64,000 bases of DNA from contig NW_020194558.1 of assembly GCF_002865645.1 (NCBI RefSeq), forward strand, positions 2,880,014 through 2,944,013, given 5' to 3'. The notes under the pieces were generated by a model. That model was not told the DNA's origin and made no database searches. It saw nothing but the letters and a program-made list of their open reading frames with translations. Position numbers and translations under genes: made by a program. This document shows, piece after piece, positions 1 to 11,347 of the stretch. Origin of the DNA: Hyaloscypha bicolor E (lineage: Eukaryota; Ascomycota; Leotiomycetes; Helotiales; Hyaloscyphaceae). Within the stretch, counting starts at the first letter, position 1. Each line of letters starts with the position of its first letter.

Positions 1-1564
1 GACGGTTATGATAGAGCGATCAAGTTCTTTGTACGGGTTTCGTGCCTCAGAGGGGGTTTCTGAATCGGACCTTAAACCTGCCTGCGAAGGTGTCCCTGCC
101 ATTGACAGGGTTCTTGGCTTTAGGTGGATTTGTGGTATCAATAAACTTTCTACTTCTAATATTGTTCCCGTTTCCGAGGTGATCTCTGCTTCCGAAGAAT
201 CAGTGACTGACGAGTCTGTATCTGACCAAGCTTCGTCTCCACTTCGTCTGGCGATAGTCATCTCCCGGACGAAGAGCATCGATAGCCGTGGGAGCAAATA
301 CTCAAAGTAGTCCAGATCGTCATCGTACATGCCATAATGATCTGTGACTATGAGCTCTTCGACGACAGAACCACAGCCATTTGTGAGCCAGCTCACGAGA
401 TCCATTTCCAATCTCGAGACACTTAGTCGTTGCAGCGACTTGCAGTCTTCCAGCTGATCCCAATCAACATCCATAGACTCGTGTTCATCGAAATCCCACT
501 TTACCAAACCATTGAAGAGGTAGAAAATTTTCAGAGTCTCCAGCTTTACCAACTTGAAAAGGTATTTGTGGGTCTTTGAAAATTCTCGCATCACCGAATC
601 GGAAAGGAAAATTCCGTGGCCGAGTCGCAATGTGTCGAGTGCTAGCGACACCCGTGTAGGGGAGGCATAATTCACACACACTTTCTCGAGAAAATGCAGT
701 GTATATTCATCTTCTCCAATTATGAGTACGTCTGGCGAGGCGTTACAGTCAAAGTCGCAAGCAAAACCGAGGCCTAGTGTCTTAAGGCCTGGGCATTCTG
801 CGAGGACATTCGCAATCTCTACCGCGAGAGAGTCTGGATCCCCGTAGAAATTATAGAGCTCCAATGAGGTTAAGTTATCAAAGCCTTCCAGGGAGATGGA
901 ACAGTTGAGAGCATCCATTTGATCGTCCAGATGTTGACTTGCGAATAGAATTGAGATGTTCTTTATCGTGGCGGATTGCTTGAGAGCTTGAAGAAGCTCT
1001 TGATTACGAAGCATCAGGCTTGGGCGATAATTATCGTCATAGGTGGAATCGATCCACCTTGGCTTCATGTCAGTCGGGAAATGGTTCTAATTGGAGATGG
1101 GATCATCAAACCGGAAAGATTGAAGATTCTTCATTTCTTTCAGTATTCGGACAACCAGAGAAACGTAACCAGAGTTCCAAGATTCGCTATATTCTCCAAA
1201 TAGGTCCCCCTTGCCACGAAATTCCTCCAGCAAAACCTCGAGTTCTTGGGTATAATGGAGTCCGGTCGGCAGAGGTTTTCGACGCCACCGAGAGGAGGGA
1301 ATGGCGGTCAACTCGAAGGTGAATTTGCGACGTAAGAACGGAGTGAATAAATCGCAAAAAGAGCGGCATGTACTTATTAGCGCGAGGAGCGTACTTCGAC
1401 TTTGTATCTGAGAGATCCGTCAGCAAGTTGTGCAGTAAAAGTGAGTGGGGTTCTTCGATAGAAGGATTTGGACGTACCAATTCTCCAATCATACTCCATA
1501 CCTCAGGCGATAAATACAAGCCCTGAGGTGAGTCAATACCATCTTCGGTCATGATGATGTCCAT
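1..1564 (-). pseudogene. F-box/leucine-rich protein, cut by left edge, with an in-frame stop
   Basis: The start is the ATG at 1562-1564. Exon 1 (1478-1564) encodes the opening of an F-box-like helix (LSPEVWSMIGEL). A 70-bp GT-AG intron (1408-1477) joins it in frame to a stretch reading STLLALISTCRSFCDLFTPF, a typical fungal F-box continuation. Leucine-rich segments follow, and the frame stays open to base 1 except for one TAG at 1087-1089, between SFRFDDPISN and NHFPTDM. Family members usually act as SCF ubiquitin-ligase adaptors that bind Skp1 through the F-box and substrate through the repeats; that role is inferred. A Trp codon TGG turned into TAG would explain the stop, so the copy may be newly inactivated, or the base may be an error. 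The C-terminus is acidic and Ser/Thr-rich and lies outside the window. Confidence 0.7.
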
Positions 1565-2578
1565 GGTGGTCCTTGCGTATCCTCCTGGGTTGTAACCTTG
1601 CAGGAAAATGAAGTGGCCTGGAAAGACGCGTTCTGGAAAAGAGGAAAAGCGGAGATGCTCGGTTGGTGCGGAAGGCCCTCGGGAGCTAAAACCTCGCTCT
1701 TACAGGGGTCTCGCTTACCGCTTATTTGCCCCTGACGTTCCTGAACAGAACCGAATGGACTCCTCTTCACTTCTCCCTTGACGTGGACAGAGAACCTGAG
1801 GCCAAGCACCACTACGTCCTCATTGCCAAGTCCATATCTGTCTCTCGAACAACCTGATCACCTCCGTTCATAATACAAATCATACAGTCATGGGCCCTCG
1901 GAATTCCGGACCTCACCTGTCGTGGCAAGATAGGTTCCCACTCGTTAATGCGGCCTGACTTCTCCTTCTCCGTCCACCATTACTGACTCTAATACCGGCC
2001 GCCTTGATTGCTGGCTGACCCGGTCCTTGGCTGACTTGAGCGCTGGATTACTTGATTGCGGGAGGCGATCGGAGCCAGGGGGCGAGCTGTGAGGTAGAGT
2101 CAGGTACGACGATAGCAGAATGCGTTGATGTAGTATGGTAAGCTTCAAGGTTCAGTGGTCTGTCAATAATTCAAGCTTTATTGACCTAGTTCTTCCTGGT
2201 TTTACCATATGATTCTTCCGCTGCTTCGTAAGTATTTCATTAGTGCTTGTCTTGTTGCCATTACACAGGCGAGGTTTTAGTTATTCCTACATCCCTTACG
2301 CTTTCCCCTACTAATGAGCAACAGCTTCCGACTTTACACAGGCACTTCTCGTCTATACATTTGCGCAGCTGTATTGCCACTCAAGACCACAGGAAAGAGA
2401 TGGGGGCGACATGAAGTTTCAATGAAGCCAGAAAAGCTGAAAGTAGATTAAAATTTCAATTTTAAGTACACATATTATACCTTATTCACACTTTGTATAT
2501 CCTTAATTGCTCTGCAACTCTTCCTCGCAGCCTCTACCGCAATCCTTACATCCTGGTAGCCATCCTGAGCTCACATCC
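1565..2578. other. Intergenic, about 1 kb, no gene seen
   Basis: This lies upstream of the F-box gene and downstream of the MFS transporter at 2579-4383. The open frames here are short, overlap on both strands and have no recognisable protein features. Bases 2450-2510 are AT-rich and probably belong to the transporter 3' flank. Confidence 0.5.
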
Positions 2579-4383
2579 TCAATTTGCTTGTGCAAATCTA
2601 CTCCTGCCTCGCAGCCTCTTTCCATATTCGAAGAATATATATCTGCAACTGGATTAGCCCTGCATCGCGAAACTGGTAAAAGTTTTGCTCACGGGAATGG
2701 AGCCATCGCCAGTGTAATGAAAGCCAACAGCGCAGTAGCCCAGTCATATCCCAGCTTCTCATACACTACGCAAAAGCATCAGCACCTCCACTTCATCACA
2801 TCGCCATTCCTTTTCATCTTACTCACTCTGAATCCCGAAAAGCGGAAACGCGGCACCGAAAGCGCTCCTCGCGAAGCTGTTGGCTGCAAGTGCGCTGGCT
2901 GCATACAGTGGATATGCATCGACGAGGAACATCCACGTTCCGGAGAATGATAGGAAGACGCTGCATGATATTAGTGAGTAATGACGGCAAATTCCTGTCG
3001 AGTGTGGATGCAGAGATCTGACTTACCCCATCCCGAAAACTCCACTTGCGATGATGGGCGCTATCCCATGTACAGATGAAAACGTCATGAAGCCAAAAAA
3101 GAACAAGCCGACGGGGACAAGCACCGCTCCGGCCATGACTTGCGGCAAGCGGCACTCTGGCTCGACCTCTCCATCTACACTTCCTGTCCTCTGTCCTTTC
3201 TTCATGGAAAGCAGGTAGTGTCTCTGCCAATGAGGAGTCGTGGCAACACCGCCCAGAATCCCAATCGCCACCCCCAGGAACGTCAGGCCAACTTGCCACA
3301 GGTTGAAGCCATGATTCGTCGTGAACACCAGAGGGAATGCACCAAAGAATAAGTACAGAATTCCAAGCAGGACTGCAGAGTGGAGACACAGATTGAGACA
3401 CATTGGTTCCAGAACCAGCATCTGCAGCGGCCGAAAGAACGACCACAAAACAGTCTTCAGCACCGGGTCTGTAGGAGCCAGGTCGGCACCAAGATACCGC
3501 TCATCTCCCATCTCCTTCTTTAGTCTCTCCGCTCTATGCCTTAGAATCACAGGTCTGTACGTCTCCGGCACAAAGAACATCGTCGCTACCAATCCCGTCC
3601 CCGTCCAGATCATCATAAAATAGAAGGTCCACTTCCAACTAGCATAATAGTTAATAAAACCACCGGCAATGGGGCCCATTTCCGGACCCATGAATTGGAT
3701 GCCCGAATATATCGTCATCGGGAGCTGCAGCTGGGAGGGGGAGAATAGATCTCCTGCGTTTGCACCTGCTACGCTGAGGAAGCGGGCGATTATTAGGATT
3801 TGGATGTTGGAGGCGAGGGCGCAGGTGAGGAGCCAGAGCAGACCGAGGGAGAGGGAGAGGAGGTAGATCGGGCGGCGACCGTAGAACTTGTTCAAGCCAG
3901 TAAGTAAAACAGGAAGGAGAGGGGGAAGACAACCTCTGATAATGGTGACAAGGACAGCGGCGCAATTCCCATATCGAGAATAAAAGTTGAGAGCCCGACT
4001 GTGGCCATTAGTTCGGAGCAGTATAATTCGTTTGTGATTTGCTGGTATGTTGCGGTGTATATTGCGGAATCGCATGCACTTTCTAATCAGTAAATATTCC
4101 ACCTGTGGGCTTCTGCATGCCGGGAAACTTACACAGATGCAGAACTGAAAGATATGATGACCATGATTATCCATTTCTTGGTCGTAGGAAAGTTCCTTGG
4201 ATTTTCACGATCTTCTTTGCCTCCAAACCGAACCTCGAATTCATCATTTTCACTCGCCGCACGAGGGAGCTCGACCTTTTGATCAAGAGTAGATGTGCCC
4301 TGAGATTCAGTGATGTTGCTGATTTCTTGGAGAGAGGCGGAATCGAATCTCCGGAAAAGGTACGCGCCAATCTCGGAAGACAT
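2579..4383 (-). CDS. MFS multidrug transporter (DHA1 type), six exons
   Basis: This is a plasma-membrane drug:proton antiporter of the fungal DHA1 group, 510 residues. Exons are 4133-4383, 3934-4078, 3027-3886, 2827-2960, 2693-2765 and 2579-2648, which sum to a multiple of three. Family marks are the cytoplasmic N-terminus ending NPRNFPTTKKW, LSPLSEFYGRRPIY after helix 2-3, SVAGANAGDLFSPSQ, the PEMGPIAGGFINYYASWKWTF segment, FVPETY before the central loop, and the tail APFPCRYIFFEYGKRLR. The start ATG at 4381-4383 is preferred because an upstream in-frame TTG is not a normal start. A second frame at 4307-4588 could hold a leader exon, but I could not connect it. The second intron has an unusual GTTGTC donor. 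Substrate is unknown. Confidence 0.9.
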
Positions 4384-5880
4384 CGGCGAGGGCAAATCCT
4401 GTTCCAGTCTCGCCCCAGATGAGTGAAATGAGGCGACAGGATCCCTTAAAGAAGGTGGTGACTATATCATCAAAAAACTGTTGAAGAATGGTAACGGGTC
4501 CAGCCATGTTTGAAAATGTATATATGTGTCGAGTTAAATAGGAGGTGAAGTGACGTTGAGAAGATTTGAGTTCTCGATTTCTCAGCATGAATTCGCCGAA
4601 CCCGGAGAGAATTGGTAATCCTTATTCTACTTCGTAAAACTCCAATCTTTTTAAAGCCCGGAGCTTGATGAGAAACGTCAAAGCAGGTTAGTAGGGTGGG
4701 AGGGGCTAGGACAGCTCCTCATTGGCGAGGAAAGATTTCCCTTTTGGGCAACGCTTGTAAGCAACCCCTTTCATTTTGTGCTTACCAAATATAGTTCATC
4801 CTGGCATGCAGGGCAATGAGCTCAGTAAGGGGACCATATTAGCAGTAGCTTTATTAAAGATTGGTATGCTCAGTATGGGACAGTACTAGAAGTAATTTTA
4901 TTGAAATTTTGTACGCATCTACTTGCATCACTTGCAGCTAAACATAGAGCTTGTGTAATCTCTAATATCGAGTCGGGTTCACGCTCGTGTCGAAGGAGAG
5001 TATTATTGAAAAGCAGAATCGTTATTAATTCCTGTGACAAGTACTACCCGAGTAGGATAGTCATCGTGAAGTGAGTGGATTTGGAAGTAGCGTTGGGAAG
5101 GCTTGGTTGTCTCAGGAACACTAGGAGCGTACTTGGATATTTTCAGTCCGGATAATGAGCCCAACAGTCGGACTTAAAGTCACTCCTAAAGTGCAGTGAT
5201 TATCCCTGTGCTTTAGAACCAAGGTCAACTCCTCCTATCAGACCATTATACGCCTTCTTGTCCATCATTTCCCGTGTCACTACATTTACGAAGAATGCGG
5301 CATAAAGTAATGAGATTACAGGGTATTTGGGAGCTTCTAGGACCCTAAGGCATATTATCCTATAATTTGAGCGCTCAAGCACGCTACAAAGCACTATAAC
5401 TCTAGGCCTTATTCCCTGAATCTAGGCTGTGGGTTATTAACAGGATTATAGAAGATCTTTACGGGTTATAGCGCTGCTAGCGGGGTAAATATCGCGCTCG
5501 GGCGCCGTGAGGGGAGTAAATAGGCCTCTTGAGCAAAGTCGCCTTGTAATTATTGGGGACATACCTCAAAAAGGCGTGGTACCCCCTATTTGTGGATTAT
5601 AGCTCTTTTTTAGGGCAATGGCCTGAAAATAGAGAGGGGTTTAGTAGTTGAGTGTAGTAAAAATTGGTTTAATAGTGGACTTGAAGCACATATGCCCTGT
5701 AATCCCGTCACTTTATGTCGCGATCTTCGAATACCCTCAACATATGGGGCGTTCTAAATCATCCTATAAAACACTCAAAAACGACACATATATCTACTGG
5801 ATTTCAAGCAATCCCACAGTCTCCCCCAAAACTACCCCGAAGTCCCACCCATCCTGGAGGCTCAATTCATCGACAGTGCC
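4384..5880. other. Intergenic, about 1.5 kb, no gene seen
   Basis: Bases 4384-4800 are the probable promoter of the MFS gene. Bases 4800-5650 contain only short, stop-ridden frames and look like non-coding or decayed sequence. No tRNA, repeat family or protein remnant could be recognised. Confidence 0.45.
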
Positions 5881-6991
5881 TCAAGTAGAGCGTTGATACT
5901 GCTCCACAGTCATCAACGAAGTACCCTCCTTGCTAGCTCCTACCTGTTCAATTGTAGACACGCTTTCATACTCAAGATTATTAAACTTGTTCTGGAAGCC
6001 AAAACCAGGATGGAAGATAATGAGTGCAAAGACAGCTATAGTGATCATACTATTCCACATATCAGCTCACTCCAGAATATTTGTCTTCGCAGACTATGAA
6101 ACACAACATACCAAGACTCGAGAATGATAAAAGGAGTCTCCTCCCTCATCAACCGATTATTCCACCCACCACCCAGTTCCACAACTCTGTACACGCATCT
6201 CGTAAAGATCGTCATGAACGACACAACCAGAGCCCACAAGAATCCCCTAAATCGCATACTAGCTCGTAGTTTCTTATACGCGGGGTTCTTCCAGCTTTGA
6301 TATTTTCGCACGCGGAGGGCAAAGTCGATGCAAGCGAGGGCAAAGAAGATGAGGGATACGATTTGGAAGATCAGACCGACGAGCATGAGGTGGTTTCCGA
6401 GTTCCATGGTGCTGTGCTTCGTTGCTGAGGATGCCACGCCGCCGCCTGCCCCTTGCAGTGTGAGCGAGATTATGTCGCAGTTGATGAAGAAGCGTGTGTA
6501 CCAAACTGGTTTGACGCGCGGGATTCCTTCGCCATAGACCAGCATTCTGTCATTTCGTTAGCGGGTGCTTTGTGAGGAAGTCGAAGAGAAGGGGGACCTG
6601 CATTCTTGAAAGACAGAGATAGATTCCCGCTGAATAGAAAGCGGGCGCGGTTGTGAGAGTGGTAATTTGCATGAGGAAACTGATTAAAAGGTCATATGAA
6701 TATCTGGTTCAGGAAGGATTAGAGTGGGAAGACCAACGTGCTCAGTCGGTACGGGTTATTGTGCATGAGGATTCTTCCAATGTATCCAACCACTTCTGAA
6801 CTCGATCCTAGCAGCATGGCAATCATAAAGGACCAAGTCTTGTACTTCCATCCCTGAACAAGATGGCAGATGGATGAGAGGTTGAAAATTATCACGAAGA
6901 TAACACTTGCTGCCACGTTAGGCGCATAGCCAAGGGGAGAGCCATCAGCAGGACAATGTGGTCCTATCTGTTTGCACTGTATGTCTGCCAT
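5881..6991 (-). CDS. RTA1-like seven-helix membrane protein
   Basis: This 311-residue integral membrane protein belongs to the RTA1/RTM1 family, linked in yeasts to export of sphingoid bases and resistance to toxic lipophiles. Exons are 6738-6991, 6602-6679, 6112-6546 and 5881-6049, total 936 bp, divisible by three. Family motifs in order are an N-terminal helix (AASVIFVIIFNLSSICHLV), EVVGYIGRI, the TTAPAFYSAGIYLCLSRI segment, YGEGIPRVKP, DIISLTLQGAGGG, GNHLMLVGLIFQIVSL and a conserved R-x-x-YR-x-x-E region near residue 225. The C-terminal tail is short and polar. The second intron only works as a GC-AG intron (donor at 6600-6601); the nearby GT would break the frame. The Zn2Cys6 regulator at 7811 is divergent from it. 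Substrate unknown. Confidence 0.88.
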
Positions 6992-7810
6992 ATTGAATAT
7001 TTGGCTGATAGTGAATGAGTTGGAAGAATTCGGGCTCTGAGCGGCGGAGAAGGAATGCTGTCCTGTGGGACAAATTTGAGGGGAAATGGATCACGGGAAT
7101 TAGAAGGTATATATATTTCTTCACCAACTGTTACGCATACCATCTTTCCACTTGGCCCTAAAATAGCTTTGACAGCTGAGTCTCAGACTTTCAGCTACCT
7201 AAGTGGCTCAGCAGGGTTGACCGCGAAATTTCCAGCAATGAGTTTAGTGTATGAACGGCACAGCCATCCCTCAACTCTAAATTGGAAACACTCCATAACC
7301 CAAGAAGGCTTGCAGAATGTAGGGCTGAGATCATCCTGCAAAAAATGCAAAGGAGACGGAAGCTAGTGAAAATAGGGGGGATGTCGGCTGGGTAAGCGCT
7401 AGGTCAAAGTGCGGAAATTTCCGCGACAAGGGGAGGTTGCGTCTCGGCCGTAGCATATGCGGGCTGCTTTGGAATCTTGAACTTTTTGAACAACCTGCTA
7501 CTCTCACTTGCACGCTCCCAGATTTGCTTGTCGATCGTTTCAGCTCAGACGTTCCAAACAGAGTCGGAATAATGTTGACGGGTTTTTCGTTCTTGCATGT
7601 CACTGATTGGACGGATGACGAAAGCCATTATCCTAGAGAATGAGCATGGTCACCTCCGGACCGGATGGAAATCGGTTATTGCCCATAATTCCATTTGCAG
7701 CGTATAAAGGGGTCGAAGACCGCATCTGGCACATTTCACGACGAGCCGCGAGGTTTCATTGAGAACGCCATTCCGCCGAAGCTGCCTGTGAGGACTAACT
7801 GTGTCTCAAC
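6992..7810. other. Divergent intergenic region between RTA1 gene and Zn2Cys6 regulator
   Basis: About 820 bp separate the two start codons, so this should hold both promoters. A TATA-like element lies at 7703-7708. No open frame here has recognisable protein character. Confidence 0.5.
7703..7708 (+). promoter_or_regulatory. Candidate TATA box for the Zn2Cys6 regulator
   Basis: TATAAA stands about 100 bp ahead of the ATG at 7811, in a suitable position for a core promoter. It is a sequence match only. Confidence 0.4.
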
Positions 7811-9440
7811 ATGGGTCGACATGTCGGAAGAAGCAGAGGGTGCCAGACCTGCGTCAAACGAAGAGTCAAAGTAGGTGCCTCCCGGGTGGCTGGTTCCAGC
7901 ACAGTGGTTGATGAACAACAGTGCGGTGAGGAGACGCCAGCATGCTTTCAGTGTGTTAGCGCCGGCTTCGACTGCCCAGGTCCAGTTCAAGGAGCAATTT
8001 TTATCGATATGTCCGAAGGCATCCGGGAGAAGTCGATGCGAACAGTTTCCAAATCTTCCAATAAGAAAATTCTGAAAGTCCCAAACTGGAATTCGTGTCC
8101 AAACTCTGTAGCATTCAAAACCCTGAGTTCAGATACCGTCAAGTGTATGCGTATAGCATCCCAAGCCTTCAAGCTACCAACCACAAGACAACCGAGCCGT
8201 CAAGACATATTCCAGGACCTATATGTTGCGAACTTTATTTCGGCCCAAAATGCAACCGTGCACCCCTGGATACTCGAGCTGCCCAACCTGACCTCGCTTT
8301 CCTCTTCTTACCTGTCCGAGGTGTATGGAATCCGCGCCGCAACTCTAGCTCTCTACGCCAGAATCTCTCACAACCTCGACCTCGAGGTCGAAGCGGCAAA
8401 ATGGTATTCGAAAGGCTTAGTCGCTCAACAGCAAGAACTCCACCTAGCAATGAGTACAGAGAGTTATTCTCCGTGTTGCCACAAAGCCGTCGGTGCCGCA
8501 GTAATGTTCTCCTATTTCGAGTCTGTGATCACGACCGTGCCTATGGGCTGGATGCAGCATTACGCAGCGGCTATCAAGATGTTTGAGATTGCTGGACCGG
8601 AGAACTGCCAGACGGGGCTGATGCACAAGTTCTTTCGCTCTGTTCGGGTCGCAGCCGTTTGTGCTCCCCAAATCTCTTATCTGATGAACCTTGCTGATGG
8701 AGGTCAAGTTCACGACCGCATTGATAGCAGACGAACCCTCAGTTCTTGCTGCGGACGAATGGTGCACAGTCCCTTTTGACCGGATACCCAAGACACCATT
8801 TGACAAACTTGTCGATATCCTCCTCCAACTACCATCATGTTTGCCATGCCGCAACGAAATGCGAAAAAACTCTTACTCAAATCCTACCAAAGCCTGCTTA
8901 TTGAGACTTCAACTCGGCTCCACTGCGAAGCGGTTACTTGACCGCCTTGACGACTTCTGGACTGAATATAAGGAAGAGGTTGATCCAGCCTATGATCAAC
9001 GCCTCGGAGAAATTTCCCCCGCATCGACTTTCACAAATGAAGACCGGTTAGAGGGACATCAAGTCCCGAGCACACAGCAATCCCCGTTTAAAAGCGCTTC
9101 CGATGCTTACTTCACCTCCATGTACGACTCAGGGAAGATCATCACGCTGGGCTTCCTCGCAACCGTTGCTGTTGGAGTACACTGGTATAACTATAACCGA
9201 GAGATAGTCATGCATGGTACATCGATCCTGGCTTCTGCCGCGTACTGCGAGAGTCTTGGAGTGTTTAATGGTGTGAGTTTCTCGATGGTGTTCCCAATCA
9301 AACTCGTTTGTTTGCTCTCGCCTTCTGAAGAGCAGAGGATACTCGCGAGGAGTGTGCTATTAAAGTGGGGCGAAGAGAGGGGGTTGGCGGATTCTTGTCA
9401 GGTGGCTGCTCCGTCATATCTTGATCGAAGTCATGGGTAG
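7811..9440 (+). CDS. Zn2Cys6 transcription factor with Fungal_trans_2-type domain
   Basis: A binuclear zinc cluster lies at the very N-terminus: exon 1 ends CQTCVKRRVK and exon 2 starts CGEETPACFQCVSAGFDCPG, giving the six cysteines only after removal of the 51-bp intron at 7871-7921. A second intron (8657-8708) joins a helical segment FRSVRVAA to LIADEPSVLAADEWCTVPF, the usual middle of fungal regulators of this class. Exons are 7811-7870, 7922-8656 and 8709-9440, giving 508 residues with all phases consistent. It should be a nuclear DNA-binding regulator. It lies between the RTA1 gene (divergent) and a dehydrogenase (convergent), so it is a candidate local regulator; that is inference from position only. 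Confidence 0.88.
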
Positions 9441-9576
9441 CGGGGATCTTAAACAGAATTCTCATGCATGAAGTTCAGGACGTGGAGAGGTATGAGCACG
9501 AATTCTATGTCAAGAAAGATATTTTCATTTGGAAAGGCACACATGTCGCTTCTAGGACATATATCCCCGAGGCTCT

Positions 9577-10733
9577 CTACAACCTTGCACTTCCGCCATC
9601 CAGTTGCTCTCCCTTCTCGTTGAAACGAATTCTCTCGCCCGTGAGAAGGGCTTCTTGCAAAGCCCAACCAATCTTCAAGCTCATCAAACCCAGTTCCAAC
9701 TTCAAAGGCACTGGGGTATTGTTTACAATTGAGGCGATGAACTCATTTGCCTCTGTTGCAAAAGCATCCTCAAATCGTTCCCAGTATTCGGGCTGCACTT
9801 TGTGGCTGACACCAATTTTCTGAGCCACTGTGACATTGTCGAGTCTTGGTACCAGATTTACCATGATTTTCCCTTTCGTGCCCACCACTTCGGTGCAGAC
9901 ATCATGGCCATGGGCTTGGGTTCGCGAGCAGTAGAAGTATGCAATCTTCCCGCCCCAGTATTCGACAACACCAACTCCATTATCGACATCGTTCAAGTCT
10001 TTCAACTCGGGATGATGAGCAATGGTGCCCACTGCCCAAACTGCTTTGGGAATAACATCCCCAAAATAGTATAATGACAGATCGATATCGTGGATGCAGC
10101 AATCCACAAACATGCCTCCATTCTTTGCTGCATACCGGACGAAGAATCCCGTGTTATCGATGAGATCGCATGTCTGAGAACGAATGACAAACGGCTCGCC
10201 GATGGCATCCTCAGTGATTTGTGCCTTGGCATTTCTGTAGCTGGCATCGAACCTTCGAGAGAAGCCTGCCATGACTTTGAGGTGGGTATTTTTATTCGCA
10301 ATTTCGACCACTCGCTTGGCCTATATGTACTTATGAAAGGATGAGCTCTATGTTCTGTTTGGTACTCGATCGTAGATGAGAGCCTGTCACGTACCTCCTC
10401 CATATCAGTGCTCAGCGGCTTCTCACAAAGGACATTCAAGCCCTTCTCAATCGCTGCAATCGTCTGAGAAGCGTGTACATCAGTGCTAGTGCTGACCCAC
10501 ACAGCCTGAAGTCCGGAATGCTGAATCATCTGATCGTAGGAATCGTAGACTTGGATTCCCCAGTCTTTGTACTCGTTTCGAGCCCATTCGAGCTCTGATT
10601 GCTCGGTGCTGCAAACTGCAACCACTTGCGCCTCTGAGACACGATTGAGGAGTGTTCGAACATGGCGCTTCCCCATGCGTCCGAGGCCCGCGACTGCGAT
10701 TGAGATTTTGACATCTTGCTTGGAAGGAGCCAT
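9577..10733 (-). CDS. Gfo/Idh/MocA oxidoreductase, inositol 2-dehydrogenase-like (copy 1)
   Basis: This is an NAD(P)-dependent dehydrogenase of 360 residues from two exons, 10395-10733 and 9577-10320. A Rossmann fold opens the protein (IAVAGLGRMGKRH). The active-site EKP motif is in NVLCEKPLST with Lys105, and the C-terminal sheet domain carries DCCIHDIDL, where the His is the expected catalytic partner. The family oxidises polyols and sugars such as myo-inositol, scyllo-inositol or glucose; the exact substrate cannot be read from the sequence. The order AGLGRMG / EKP / GFSRRFD / CxIHDIDL is characteristic of the inositol 2-dehydrogenase branch. A close paralogue lies head to head at 11348. 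No targeting signal is visible, so a cytosolic enzyme is likely. Confidence 0.92.
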
Positions 10734-11347
10734 TCTGAAGTTTGGAGGTATTCTGGGCCGTCCGAATAGTTTGGACAGAGTTAGCGACTTTGAAGTGTCA
10801 GAGGTGCGGAACCACTCGTAGTTATACCATTCCAGGCGTCGTCTGGGAGCTGCTGGGTCCCTCTGGATATGGCAAGTCATACTGTAGTATTTCCTTTGGA
10901 TCGTTGACATTCCGACTCAAATCCGAGAGGGCGAAGCACTTGAAATCCAAGTATTCACTTTTAAAAAAGAGACTGGGAAATTGCCTTTCCTGGGGAGCGG
11001 GGTCAAAAGGCTGCGGTGTAGCCTTGCCCCACCATGCCCCCCAGCGCAGCCTCGCAGATCCAGGTCCCGTTTTGGAAATTTTCACGGAACTACCTTCCTC
11101 ATTCCCTCGGTTCACTAGGGTTCGAAATTCCGATTATCACTCAATGGTGTATTGATGGCACCTGAATGCATTAGTTCCCGAGATAGGAGCTCATGCTTTA
11201 TTTTAAGATTTTCAACGAATAAAGACTTTCTCCGTCGCTGCTTTCCTCCTCTCAATAGCTTCTCAGACACGTTTTCTTCAAGCTTCATTGATCAACTTCC
11301 TAAACACATACAAACCCGGCTTTTGCCTTAATCTATCATATTTCCCA
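10734..11347. promoter_or_regulatory. Shared divergent promoter of the two dehydrogenases
   Basis: These 614 bp separate the start codons of the two paralogous dehydrogenases, so they probably drive both. A GC-rich patch at 11000-11070 and an AT-rich patch at 11190-11230 flank the middle. I could not assign a specific operator. Confidence 0.4.

Noticed and set aside
4307..4588. A 93-codon frame that could be the first exon of the MFS transporter
   Set aside because: I found no splice that joins it in frame to the transporter; the ATG at 4381-4383 in the main frame is sufficient.
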